NCBI GenBank assembly: GCA_001541255.1
Contig: LNQR01000027.1
Coordinates: 1 to 37,225, forward strand
Direction of reading: 5' to 3'
DNA: 37,225 nucleotides
Source: Candidatus Magnetominusculus xianensis
GTDB lineage: Bacteria > Nitrospirota > Thermodesulfovibrionia > Thermodesulfovibrionales > Magnetobacteriaceae
The translations under genes were made by a program, and so were the position numbers. Shown here piece after piece: positions 29,268-37,225 of this stretch (within the stretch, counting starts at the first letter, position 1; every line of letters begins with the position of its first letter). The notes beneath the pieces were generated by a model, which ran no database searches, had not been told where the DNA came from, and saw nothing but the letters and a program-made list of their open reading frames with translations.

Positions 29268-32200
29268 CTATATCCCTCCCTTTTCGAGTGCCGGAGTGAC
29301 TGTCTCCGGCTTGTTTGTTACCCATTTATTCAGCCTGTCCATATAGATATAAAACACCGGCGTTATATATAGTGTCATCAACTGTGAAAATACCAGTCCA
29401 CCTACTACCGCTATCCCTAAGGGCTGTCTGGCATCGCCTCCTGCACCGTATCCAAGCGCTATCGGAATCGTCCCAAATAACGCCGCCATTGTTGTCATCA
29501 TTATCGGACGAAACCTTACTATGCAGGCATTATATATCGATTCCTCTGACTCCATTCCCTTATCCCGCTCAAGCTCCAACGCAAAGTCTACCATCATTAT
29601 ACCGTTTTTCTTCACTATCCCTATCAGCATCACTACCCCGACAAACGAATACATGTTCAGTTCCATTTTAAATAATACCAATGTTATCAGCGCCCCAAAC
29701 CCCGCTAACGGCAGCGACGTCAGTATCGTTATCGGATGTATAAAGCTCTCGTACAATATGGCAAGCACCATATAGATTACAAATATTGTTATTAGCATCA
29801 ACGGCCCCATGCTTGACATAGAGTCCTGAAAGGCCTGTGCCGACCCCTGAAACGTCCCAGATATAGTTGCAGGAAGCGCCTCATGCGCGATTTCGTTTAT
29901 AGCTGAGACGGCATCGCCGATTGAGACGCCTTCTTTCAAATTAAACGAAATCGTCGTCGATGGCATCATCCCCGTGTGGTTTACTGTCAGCGCGCCGTAT
30001 GTCTCAGTTATTTTGGCCACAGCGCTGAGCGGTACGAGTTTGTTGTCATTGCTTGAGCGAACATATAACTGCGACAACAGGTTGGGCTGCGTCCTGAACT
30101 GCCGCTCGACCTGCAGGATTACATAGTACTGGTCTATCGTTGAAAATATTGTCGAGGCATACTGACCGCCGTATGCCGCTCCAAGGGCGCCTTGTATCTG
30201 GCTTACGGTCAGGCCAAGTGTTGAGGCCCTGTCCCTGTCTATCTCGACATTTACCCAGGGGGCGTTTATCTGCAAATCATTGTTTACTCCAACAAGTCCG
30301 GGTATAGTCCTGATCTTTGCAGTCATCACCGGGCCGTACTTATAGAGGTCATCTGAGCTGCTTGACCTCAGCGTATACTGGTACTGGGCATTTGACTGCG
30401 ATGAACCAATTTGTATGGGCGGTGGGTTTTGCATAAATGTGTATATGCCCGGCACTGAGTTGACCTTCGGCCACAGGTCCATGACCATGCCGTCTGCCGA
30501 GAGTTTTCGCTTTGCCTTGTCCTCCAGCATTACAAACATAACACCCTTGTTCGAGACACCGAAGTTCCCCAGGGCTGACATAAGGGCGACAACACCAGGT
30601 TCTTTCTCCACTATCGCAGTTACTTTCTTTTGATTTTCTAACATCTCTTCAAATGAATAACTCTCTGGCCCCAGCGTAATACCCATCAGCATATTAGAGT
30701 CCTGCCCCGGCAGAAATCCCTTCTGTATCTTCACAAATAAGTAACCGGTTACCACTAACACCGCTGCCATAAATAGCAGCGTCATATACTTGTGCCTTAA
30801 GACAAGCTTTAGTGTCTTTTCATAAAAGCTGAGCATCGCATTAAATAGTCCCTCAGTAGCCCTGAAAAATCCTCCTCCTCCGCCTGTTGTGTGTGAATGG
30901 GAAAGTATACGGCTGCACATCATCGGTGTGAGCGTCAGGGATATGAAACCAGAAATCATTATCGCCACTGCTATTGTTACAGAAAACTCCCTAAAGAGCT
31001 TCCCAATCAACCCTGACATAAATAGCAGCGGTATAAACACCACCACAAGTGACAACGTCATCGAGAGAATCGTGAAGTTTATCTCCCCGGAGCCTTTGAA
31101 TGAGGCCTCGCGCGCTGGCATCCCCTGCTCCATGTGTCTGAATATGTTTTCCAGCATCACTACGGCATCGTCAACAACAAAGCCGACCGCCAGCACCAGG
31201 GCCATCATCGATAGATTGTCCAGGCTGTAGCCCAATGCATACATCACACCGAATGTCCCTATCAGTGAAAGCGGTATCGCTACGGCTGGCACTATCGTCG
31301 ATACCCATGAACGCAGGAATACAAATATAATGAAGATTACCAGAAATATTGTCACTATCAGCGTGTCCCTGACATCATCGATACATTCGTGTATGTAGTC
31401 TGCATCCGTATGAAGCAGATACAGGTTGAGCGCCTGTGGAAGCTGAGGTTTTAATCCCTCAATCAGCCTTTTCACATTTTCTGAAATCTGAACCGTATTT
31501 GAACCCGGCACCCTGCGCACGGCTATTACTACGGATTCAATGCTCTTTCCGCCTATGTGCGCGGTGATGGCAATCTTATCGTTAACCACGCTGTCATAGG
31601 CCTTTCCTATGTCTTTTATCCTCACAGGATAGCCGTTTTGATAGGCTACGATCAGCGGCTCATAGTCCTTTGCCTTGTAGAGCTGCCCTTCGCTGCGTAT
31701 AGTATATTGTTTATGCTTATCGGCATCGAGACTACCAGTTGGCTTAATGACGTTGCCCTGGCTTATGGCTGAGACTACCTGGTCTAAGCCGATGCCTTTT
31801 GAGGCCAGAGAGTCAGGGTTTACCATTATCCTGACTGCGTACTTTGTACCATAAACGTCTACTTTTGCAATATCGCTGAGCATTGAAATCTGCTGCCCGA
31901 TTATCGTATTAGCGTAGTCGTAGAGTTCGGCCTCTGTTAGCGTTGATGAGTAAACTGCGTAGTACATAATGGGATTGTCCGATGGGTTATATTTGCTGTA
32001 TGTCGGCGGTGTTGGCATTTGAGGCAGCAGCCCCTGAACCGCGTTTATTTGCGTGTTAACGTCCTGGGCGGCGGCATCGATGTTTCTGTCAAGATTGAAC
32101 TGTATAGTTACAGTGGTTGAACCTGCGGTGGATGTAGATGTCATAGAGCTTATGCCCTGAATCTGGGAAAATGATTTCTCAAGCGGTGTTGCCACAGTTG

Positions 32201-32411
32201 CCGCCATTGTATCAGCGGTTGCCCCCGGGTAGTTGGCCGTTACGTTAATCGTAGGGTATGCGACACTTGGCAGATTACTAATAGGCAGCTTATTATAACT
32301 AACCATGCCGAAGACAAATATCCCAAGCATAACAATTGTTGTCATGACGGGACGCCTGATCCAAATGTCGGAGAGGTTTGTAGAGCTTTCGGTGGTTTTC
32401 TCTTCTGTCAT
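29268..32411 (-). CDS. RND efflux pump inner-membrane transporter (HAE-1/AcrB type)
   Basis: A 1047-residue proton-driven drug/lipophile exporter, the normal length for AcrB/MexB relatives. It has the two-fold repeat of a membrane domain plus large periplasmic loops. The N-terminal WIRRPVMTTIV helix, the proton-relay pair in GFVVDDAVVMLENIFRH (membrane helix 4) and the matching Lys region GIVKKNGIMMVDFA (helix 10) are all intact, so it should be active. The start overlaps the adaptor gene stop by four bases (ATGA). Substrates cannot be predicted; a multidrug pump is the usual role. Confidence 0.95.
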   Translation of the reverse strand: MTEEKTTESSTNLSDIWIRRPVMTTIVMLGIFVFGMVSYNKLPISNLPSVAYPTINVTANYPGATADTMAATVATPLEKSFSQIQGISSMTSTSTAGSTTVTIQFNLDRNIDAAAQDVNTQINAVQGLLPQMPTPPTYSKYNPSDNPIMYYAVYSSTLTEAELYDYANTIIGQQISMLSDIAKVDVYGTKYAVRIMVNPDSLASKGIGLDQVVSAISQGNVIKPTGSLDADKHKQYTIRSEGQLYKAKDYEPLIVAYQNGYPVRIKDIGKAYDSVVNDKIAITAHIGGKSIESVVIAVRRVPGSNTVQISENVKRLIEGLKPQLPQALNLYLLHTDADYIHECIDDVRDTLIVTIFLVIFIIFVFLRSWVSTIVPAVAIPLSLIGTFGVMYALGYSLDNLSMMALVLAVGFVVDDAVVMLENIFRHMEQGMPAREASFKGSGEINFTILSMTLSLVVVFIPLLFMSGLIGKLFREFSVTIAVAIMISGFISLTLTPMMCSRILSHSHTTGGGGGFFRATEGLFNAMLSFYEKTLKLVLRHKYMTLLFMAAVLVVTGYLFVKIQKGFLPGQDSNMLMGITLGPESYSFEEMLENQKKVTAIVEKEPGVVALMSALGNFGVSNKGVMFVMLEDKAKRKLSADGMVMDLWPKVNSVPGIYTFMQNPPPIQIGSSQSNAQYQYTLRSSSSDDLYKYGPVMTAKIRTIPGLVGVNNDLQINAPWVNVEIDRDRASTLGLTVSQIQGALGAAYGGQYASTIFSTIDQYYVILQVERQFRTQPNLLSQLYVRSSNDNKLVPLSAVAKITETYGALTVNHTGMMPSTTISFNLKEGVSIGDAVSAINEIAHEALPATISGTFQGSAQAFQDSMSSMGPLMLITIFVIYMVLAILYESFIHPITILTSLPLAGFGALITLVLFKMELNMYSFVGVVMLIGIVKKNGIMMVDFALELERDKGMESEESIYNACIVRFRPIMMTTMAALFGTIPIALGYGAGGDARQPLGIAVVGGLVFSQLMTLYITPVFYIYMDRLNKWVTNKPETVTPALEKGGI

Positions 32412-33547
32412 TTCGGGGCGCTTGTTTTGACGGCTGTTGCGTTATCAGAACCATCGCCGGGTTTTTTAATCATAACCTTGAACCCTGGCTTGAGCTTCAA
32501 CTGACCGTCCGTTACCACTGTCTCACCGGCGCTTACACCGCTTTCTATTACCAGCTCATTGCCGAACTCCCTGGCTACTTTCACTATGCTGGTAGCAACC
32601 GTCATGTCGTCTTTGACAACAAACACGTATTGCCCCTGCTGGCTTACCTGCACAGCGCTTACCGGCACTACCAGGGCATCTGGCTCCGTTGTCAGCGTCA
32701 ACACTACATTCAGGAACTGTCCAGGCCACAGGTACTTGTCCTTGTTCTCAAAGACAGCCTTTAATTTTATCATCCCGGTTTGTGTATTTACTGTGTTATC
32801 TATAAATGTGAGCAGCCCTTCACGTGCATCTTTTGCAAAGCCCGGGGGAAATGCTGACACCTTTAGTTTCTCTTTATCGCTGTACTTCTTTATGTTTGGC
32901 AGCTCTTTCTCCGGCACTGAAAATGTAACATATATGGGTGTAACTTGATTGAGGACAACAAGTTTTGTGTCGTTTGTCTTGATACTCGTGCCGATGTTTG
33001 TCAGGTATGTGCCAGCCCTGCCGTCTATTTCGGCGCGTATGTAACTGTATTGGAGTTTTATTTTTGCATTTTCAAGTTGTGCCTTGTCGTTTTTCACCTT
33101 CTCAGCCTGAGTTAAGGCAAGGGTTTGATTTTGTTCTGCGGTATTTTTATCGACAGCTCCTTTCTCCACAAGAAATGTGTATCTTTTAGCCTGTGTCTCA
33201 TAAAAATCCAGTTGTTTTTTGTCCTGCAGGAGTGCCGCCTCTGCCTGCCTCACAGATTCGATAAGCGGGCGGGGGTCTACACTAAAGAGCATCTGCCCCT
33301 TTTTAACGTCTTCGCCCTCTTTGAAATGGACCTGCTGCAGGGTGCCGTCAACCTGAGAAAGCACTGTTACGCTCAGGTATGGCTCGACATTGCCTATGGC
33401 CTTGATTTCAATGGGGATGGTCTTTTTCTCTACGGCAGCCGTCAGCACAGGCACAATCTGTGGTCTGGATTCCTGCGGCTTTGCACAGCCAGATACTGTA
33501 AATATGACTAAGAATATGAGAATAATTGCGCGTATTTGTCCTTTCAT
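32408..33547 (-). CDS. RND efflux periplasmic adaptor lipoprotein (membrane fusion protein)
   Basis: A 379-residue AcrA-type adaptor that links the RND pump to the outer-membrane channel. The signal ends in a lipobox (VSGC), so it is probably a lipoprotein. The order is standard: first half of the lipoyl domain (LSQVDGTLQQVHFKEGEDVKKGQMLFSVD), a coiled-coil hairpin (about residues 90-150), second lipoyl half, a beta-barrel and a membrane-proximal domain. The ATG at 33547 is chosen because GGGGAG stands about six bases before it and the ATG overlaps the tolC-like stop as TAATG; a GTG at 33568 is the longer alternative. Confidence 0.93.
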   Translation of the reverse strand: MKGQIRAIILIFLVIFTVSGCAKPQESRPQIVPVLTAAVEKKTIPIEIKAIGNVEPYLSVTVLSQVDGTLQQVHFKEGEDVKKGQMLFSVDPRPLIESVRQAEAALLQDKKQLDFYETQAKRYTFLVEKGAVDKNTAEQNQTLALTQAEKVKNDKAQLENAKIKLQYSYIRAEIDGRAGTYLTNIGTSIKTNDTKLVVLNQVTPIYVTFSVPEKELPNIKKYSDKEKLKVSAFPPGFAKDAREGLLTFIDNTVNTQTGMIKLKAVFENKDKYLWPGQFLNVVLTLTTEPDALVVPVSAVQVSQQGQYVFVVKDDMTVATSIVKVAREFGNELVIESGVSAGETVVTDGQLKLKPGFKVMIKKPGDGSDNATAVKTSAPK

Positions 33548-34905
33548 TATCTGCTCCCCATTGCCCACAGTATTGCCGCCTCGGCTGTTTTGTAATTATA
33601 GAGGGCGTTTATATATGTTAGTTTTGCTGATTTATACTGCACTACGGCATCCGTATAGTCAACCGGGCTGGCCAGCCCAGCCTCATACTTTAGTGTAACT
33701 ATGTCCAAGTTCTCCATTGCGAGTTTCACCTGCAACTCAGAGGCCGGAATCATGTCCCCTGCGAGGTTCAGATTCAGATAGGACTGCTTTACGCCGCTGT
33801 AAATAGAGAGTTTCAGGGATTGAATCTTTGTCTCGGCGGCGTCCTTAGATGCCCGTGCCTCGGCCACCTTGAATTTTGTATTAAAGCCGGAGAAAATATT
33901 CCATTTCATCACCACACCGGCTATCCAGCCATTATTAAGCGGAAAGCGGCCGTCGTCAAAGTTATACGATGCCGTACCGCTTACAACCGGAAAGTTATCC
34001 TTCTTTGCGTACTCTATGTTTATTTGTGCAGCGTCCTTTGCTGCCATAGCTGACATCAAGTCCGGTCTGTTGTTATAAGCGCTGGACAAGGCATCCTCAA
34101 ATTTTATCCCAAGTGGTTTAGGGTTTATGTCCTCGTCGATTTTAAACTCTGAGCTAAAGACAATCCCCATCGTTGTGGTAAGATTGTCCCATGCGACAGC
34201 GAGGGCATTTTCTGAGTTCATAAGGGAAATCTTTGCGCTGCTTAAGTTGACCTCTGCCTGAGTTACGTCATAGAGGGCCTTTGTGCCGACCTTAAAGAAA
34301 TCCTTTGCCCGTTCAAGCTGTCTTTCATATTTACTTACCGTATCGGCATCGACATCACGCGCCTTCCTGGCCTTTACGACCCCGTAGTAGGAGACCTTGA
34401 CGTTGTAGGCAGTTGTGTTAGTCTGCGTCTCATAGTCCTTTTTTGACGCTAATAGATAGTATTTTCTCATATTTACGTTTGTCCGGGTCTTGCCGAAATC
34501 ATAAATCATCTGTGACAGTTGCAGACTGCCATAATAATCGTCCTTGTTGATTATTGATGATGGAGGGGGATTCGGCCCTAAGTGATAGTTGTTGACGAGT
34601 TGATTCCGCGTGTAGCCGCCCTGTAAATCAAGAGTTGGATAAAATCCGGAGTGTGCCTGTCCAACCTGAGCCTCATACACTTGAATTTGGTAAAGAGAAG
34701 ACATCAGACTGGGCTGCTGCTTTAAGGCTATTTCTATACAGTTGTCAAGGGTGAGATACTCCCCTTCACTTATTGTCTTATCTGGTGTTGGCTTGTCTGG
34801 CGTGTCCACGGCTGACGCGTTAGCAGCGCTGAATAAAATCAATACTACAAACAATACGGACAGCAATCGATAATACCTGATAGTAATCTTTCTAACCCTC
34901 CTCAT
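33547..34905 (-). CDS. TolC-like outer-membrane efflux channel
   Basis: A 452-residue outer-membrane factor. After a signal peptide (about residues 12-33, ending ANASA) come two repeats of the OEP domain with long amphipathic helices and beta strands (ARDVDADTVSKYERQLERAKDFFKVGTKALYDVTQAEVNL and, later, the matching ASPVDYTDAVVQYKSAKL). The protein would form the exit duct of the tripartite pump. It is the first gene of the operon tolC-MFP-RND-secreted protein. GAGAGGG lies before the ATG. Confidence 0.93.
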   Translation of the reverse strand: MRRVRKITIRYYRLLSVLFVVLILFSAANASAVDTPDKPTPDKTISEGEYLTLDNCIEIALKQQPSLMSSLYQIQVYEAQVGQAHSGFYPTLDLQGGYTRNQLVNNYHLGPNPPPSSIINKDDYYGSLQLSQMIYDFGKTRTNVNMRKYYLLASKKDYETQTNTTAYNVKVSYYGVVKARKARDVDADTVSKYERQLERAKDFFKVGTKALYDVTQAEVNLSSAKISLMNSENALAVAWDNLTTTMGIVFSSEFKIDEDINPKPLGIKFEDALSSAYNNRPDLMSAMAAKDAAQINIEYAKKDNFPVVSGTASYNFDDGRFPLNNGWIAGVVMKWNIFSGFNTKFKVAEARASKDAAETKIQSLKLSIYSGVKQSYLNLNLAGDMIPASELQVKLAMENLDIVTLKYEAGLASPVDYTDAVVQYKSAKLTYINALYNYKTAEAAILWAMGSR

Positions 34906-35183
34906 GCTTTATAGCCCTCTCAACCCTGCTTTAAGTTAATGATACAGCAGACAGATTAAAAATGTCAATCTGCATTGGCACCCCAACAGGGCGACGTCAA
35001 AGTTATATTATGAGTCGGGCATTAGGGGGTAACGGGTGACGGAAGGGGAGAGGGATGATGAGCTCAGCGGGGGAATAAAGTCATAATTGCACACGAAGGC
35101 AACATCAATTGGCTGGATTGGGACGTAACGGTACTGGGCAGAATCGCTGCCAAAAGTAACAATGCTCTATAGGCCGATCAATT
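34906..35183. other. Intergenic space with a dispersed repeat
   Basis: About 280 bases between the start of the tolC-like gene and the decayed transposase. It holds repeat copy 2 at 34985-35050. The AT-rich stretch just upstream of 34905 should contain the efflux operon promoter; no palindromic operator for a TetR-type regulator stands out. No ORF is seen. Confidence 0.5.
34985..35050 (+). repeat. Dispersed intergenic repeat, copy 2 (about 66 bp)
   Basis: Similar over its full length to 16834-16900: it starts AACAGGGCGACGTCAAAGTT and shares the GGCAT, GGGTGA and GGAA blocks in order, with substitutions and one single-base indel. Both copies are on the same strand and in intergenic DNA. Confidence 0.65.
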
Positions 35184-35929
35184 TTAGTGCAAGATGAGGT
35201 CTTCGTCCGTTTTGTGTTGAGGGGGGAAAAGCCTCCCACGGAAGTGTTTCTGCTTTAATGTGCTTTGATTGTCTTTGACCGTGAAAAAATAATGTGCTTC
35301 TTTCTCCTTTACCAGAAATTCGGCAGTCTTTCTCTGAGTATGCAGTGCATCAGCCGTTACCGTCATACCGCTAATGTCTACGTCTTTAAGTAATTGCTTT
35401 ACGCCGGGTATTTCTCCGCCACCAGTTGAGAGTGCAATCGTTATGCCCTCATGATGAAAAAAAGCACTTAGCAGGTGAGCCCCTTTTACAGTCTTACCGT
35501 CAATGGCAAGTCCTTCAGTATCATCAGATTTCCTGATGCTGCCTCCCAGTCCGATGATAGTCGTATGAGATTCAGCCTTTATATTCTGGATGCAAGGTTG
35601 TGGACACGTACCCACGGTAAGATTAAAAATCGACTGTTGTTCGCTATGAACTTTAAACGCTTCCACTGTACCGCTGGTATCCAACCTATCCATTTATCAC
35701 GATGCATATTTTTGAATGCTGCCGATGACCAGCCTATCAGGGCTGCTAGTTCCCCTTCCAGTTCCGCAACGTATCTCAGTGATTCCCCAACCGCCCTCTG
35801 AAATCCAAGATAATGATAGCTACTCATCAGTTTGTCCCACTCAGCTGCTTCTCCTACCCTTGCTAATCGTACTTCTATCTCATCTTCTCTCCTCACTTGC
35901 CTTATAGAACTACCTGTCTCATCTGCCAT
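35184..35929 (-). pseudogene. Decayed DUF4338/ISAs1-like transposase
   Basis: Two overlapping frames make one broken gene. The first (35579-35929) encodes the N-terminal DUF4338 part: RREDEIEVRLARVGEAAEWDKLM, YHYLGFQRAVGESLRYVAE, ending RVHNLASRI. The reading then shifts frame near 35580-35690 into the second (35184-35693), which matches an ISAs1-type DDE transposase core. That core has AIDGKTVKGA with the first catalytic Asp, VTADALHTQ with the second, and the FTVKDNQ block. The C-terminal region with the third acidic residue is missing. An internal deletion or fusion, a frame change and a truncated end indicate an inactive remnant. No terminal inverted repeats were found. Confidence 0.8.
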
Positions 35930-36191
35930 GCTTTGTTATACATTAATCTCGTGTGAAAAAAGCCAGTACTTTGTTTTTCTGCTTTCTCTATTCATACTTA
36001 CAGCCCACATTGACATAGTCCTGATTCACTGCTATATTCAAACAATAAATCTATCAGTCTATCAATTACCATACCGGACAGTTATTGTGTCTGTCTCCAT
36101 TATGCTGTAGTCCATTATTCAGACTATGTATTGCTGATTTTGTGGGGAACCACTACGACAAAAAAATATCCCCATATTTTTCTATTAGCGC

Positions 36192-36220
36192 TTGACAAAT
36201 AATTCATAATGTGTTATAAT
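36192..36220 (+). promoter_or_regulatory. Perfect consensus sigma70 promoter
   Basis: TTGACA at 36192-36197, a 17-base spacer and TATAAT at 36215-36220. All twelve hexamer bases match consensus, making this the strongest promoter in the window. The predicted start is at 36227-36228, the A of the leader ORF ATG. Confidence 0.88.
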
Positions 36221-36227
36221 AAATATT

Positions 36228-36350
36228 ATGAGATTGCCATTATGGTTACTGCATTTCGCCCATTGTTTTATATTGTTCATAATTGCCGCATTCGCGGTAA
36301 TAACGCCAGACCATAGGAGGACGTTACATGTCGACACAGTTCTGGATTAA
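36228..36350 (+). CDS. Putative 40-residue hydrophobic leader peptide
   Basis: An ATG at 36228, seven bases after the -10, opens a 40-codon frame. Residues 3-25 (LPLWLLHFAHCFILFIIAAFAVI) would span a membrane; the remainder is polar. It overlaps the start of the 236-residue gene (36328) by 23 bases in another frame. The AGGAGG used by that gene lies inside this ORF, so ribosomes finishing the leader would arrive at the downstream start. It could be a true small membrane protein, a coupling leader or chance. No homologue is known to me. Confidence 0.4.
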   Translation: MRLPLWLLHFAHCFILFIIAAFAVITPDHRRTLHVDTVLD

Positions 36351-37038
36351 AGATGCAGATGGTAAATTTGACGGAAGTCTGCCCGAAGTCCCAAAGAAAG
36401 GATACGTAGCTGAAGCCTCTAACAATGAGAATGTATCAGTTGTATCCAATGTATCCAAAGCACAAAACGTCGCCGATGTAAAAAAAGAACGCGATGATCG
36501 AATCATTAGCGATGAACGACTTGTGGAGATTCTTAAGGCGTTAAGAAAAGCCTTGAGATTTAGCAAGCAAGGCGACATACTCCGGAAGTTTGGAATTGAT
36601 CCCTCTCTCTTCACTCTGGAAGAAATAACCGCTATGGTAGAGATGTTTGTGCAATACAGAAAGATGCAGATGGCGATGGATTTGGCGAAAAATAAAGTCA
36701 AAGATCCATCCGTAGTGGACAAGTACTATCACTGCAGGGCGCATTGCATAGCCACAAGGACCGGCCTGGGTGGAATTGCTGCATCATATCCTGCGGGTTA
36801 CGCTAAGGAGGTGGCCGATTTATTTAAAAATGCCTTTGGACGCGGCACCATCAAAGGAGGAAGTGTTGATGACAGAATAATCGCCAGTATAAAAGACAGT
36901 ATTGGCGATTTAGCTGCCAATAGTAAGGGAAGGCTGGGCGACCCTCGCATATCCTGCAACAATGTATGTGAGCACCTTTGGCCTGATAGCGTTTCTCCAG
37001 AAATTAGAGACGAGGTAGATACAGCATTCGGAGTATAG
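36328..37038 (+). CDS. Cys-rich-ended hypothetical protein with a serum-amyloid-A-like C-terminal domain
   Basis: A 236-residue protein with a strong AGGAGG eight bases before the ATG. Residues 1-55 look disordered. Residues 60-125 are charged and helical. The last 105 residues begin DKYYHCRAHCIATRTGLGGIAA and end ISCNNVCEHLWPD. This C-terminal part, with C136/C140 and C210/C214 (two CX3C pairs) and a Gly-rich helical middle, resembles the bacterial relatives of vertebrate serum amyloid A seen at the ends of some Rhs or phage-type proteins. The comparison is from memory and moderate. There is no signal peptide. The protein sits in an accessory region between a dead transposase and inverted repeats, which suits horizontally acquired DNA. 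Function unknown. Confidence 0.65.
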   Translation: MSTQFWIKDADGKFDGSLPEVPKKGYVAEASNNENVSVVSNVSKAQNVADVKKERDDRIISDERLVEILKALRKALRFSKQGDILRKFGIDPSLFTLEEITAMVEMFVQYRKMQMAMDLAKNKVKDPSVVDKYYHCRAHCIATRTGLGGIAASYPAGYAKEVADLFKNAFGRGTIKGGSVDDRIIASIKDSIGDLAANSKGRLGDPRISCNNVCEHLWPDSVSPEIRDEVDTAFGV

Positions 37039-37047
37039 CTATCGAAG

Positions 37048-37076
37048 CAGTATAACGTTACACGCTCTATACTGCC
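37048..37076. repeat. Inverted repeat downstream of the 236-residue gene
   Basis: Perfect 8-bp arms GCAGTATA (37048-37055) and TATACTGC (37069-37076) with a 13-base loop, ten bases after the stop codon. It may form a weak hairpin at the mRNA 3' end. No T-tract follows. The AGTATAACGT inside recurs at 37158-37167. Confidence 0.45.
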
Positions 37077-37138
37077 TGAAGATATTGTCTGAAATCTCCG
37101 TTGAACTCATCTACTTAACTAGCTGAAGTGTCAACCAC

Positions 37139-37182
37139 CATTGCTCACAATGGCTTGTAGTATAACGTCGTTGTGAGCAATG
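37139..37182. repeat. 12-bp perfect inverted repeat
   Basis: Arms CATTGCTCACAA (37139-37150) and TTGTGAGCAATG (37171-37182) are perfectly complementary around a 20-base loop. The loop carries AGTATAACGT, shared with the hairpin at 37048-37076. No T-tract follows. It could be a hairpin end, a protein-binding site, or the edge of a mobile element. Confidence 0.7.
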
Positions 37183-37225
37183 CAAATCAAAATTAATTTC
37201 CCTTGTCTATCTGTATAGTAACAGT

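Overview
The window looks like chromosomal DNA of a Gram-negative, outer-membrane-bearing, anaerobic or facultatively respiring bacterium. Evidence: lipid A/Kdo genes, a TolC-RND pump, a cytochrome c-type nitric oxide reductase under FNR-like sites, and DUF362-ferredoxin and polyferredoxin proteins. The gene mix and moderate GC would fit Nitrospirota (for example the magnetotactic lineages). That placement is inferred from general resemblance; no marker in the window proves it.

Layout. 1-442: no recognisable gene. 443-4912 (minus): a lipopolysaccharide operon, gnnA-gnnB-lpxB-waaA, headed by a 16-codon upstream ORF. The oxidoreductase/aminotransferase pair suggests a 2,3-diamino-glucose lipid A. 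5002-8176 (plus): a nitric oxide reductase locus with a two-haem NorC, a canonical NorB and a NapH/CcoG-like polyferredoxin. Two FNR/DNR-like palindromes precede norC and the ferredoxin gene. 8202-9914 (minus): a secreted 5'-nucleotidase.

10030-16732 (minus): a housekeeping operon, [beta-propeller protein]-uppS-cdsA-dxr-rseP-ybgC, with a MntA-HepT type toxin-antitoxin pair coupled to its tail. 17034-18380 (minus) and 18436-20478 (plus): a Ser/Thr kinase fused to a cyclic-nucleotide-binding domain, divergent from ligA. 20492-23097: a compact phage-derived module (CI-like S24 repressor; divergent replication-organiser-like protein, DnaC-like loader and Cys/HTH protein; convergent zinc-ribbon protein) without integrase or virion genes.

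23180-28690: small housekeeping genes (nfu, endonuclease V, a SpoU methyltransferase, DUF362-ferredoxin plus methyltransferase, a Uma2 nuclease, mogA and MOSC genes). 28841-34905 (minus): tolC-MFP-RND-secreted protein efflux operon. 34906-37225: an accessory end with a dispersed repeat, a decayed DUF4338/ISAs1-like transposase, a perfect sigma70 promoter, a 40-codon hydrophobic leader ORF coupled to a Cys-rich protein with a serum-amyloid-A-like C-terminus, and a 12-bp perfect inverted repeat.

A theme across the window is that promoter-proximal genes often have a -10 hexamer only 5-9 nt before the ATG and no Shine-Dalgarno sequence. This implies leaderless transcripts, whereas several operon-internal genes have strong Shine-Dalgarno sites. 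In two places the leaderless ORF is a tiny peptide overlapping the start of the main gene.
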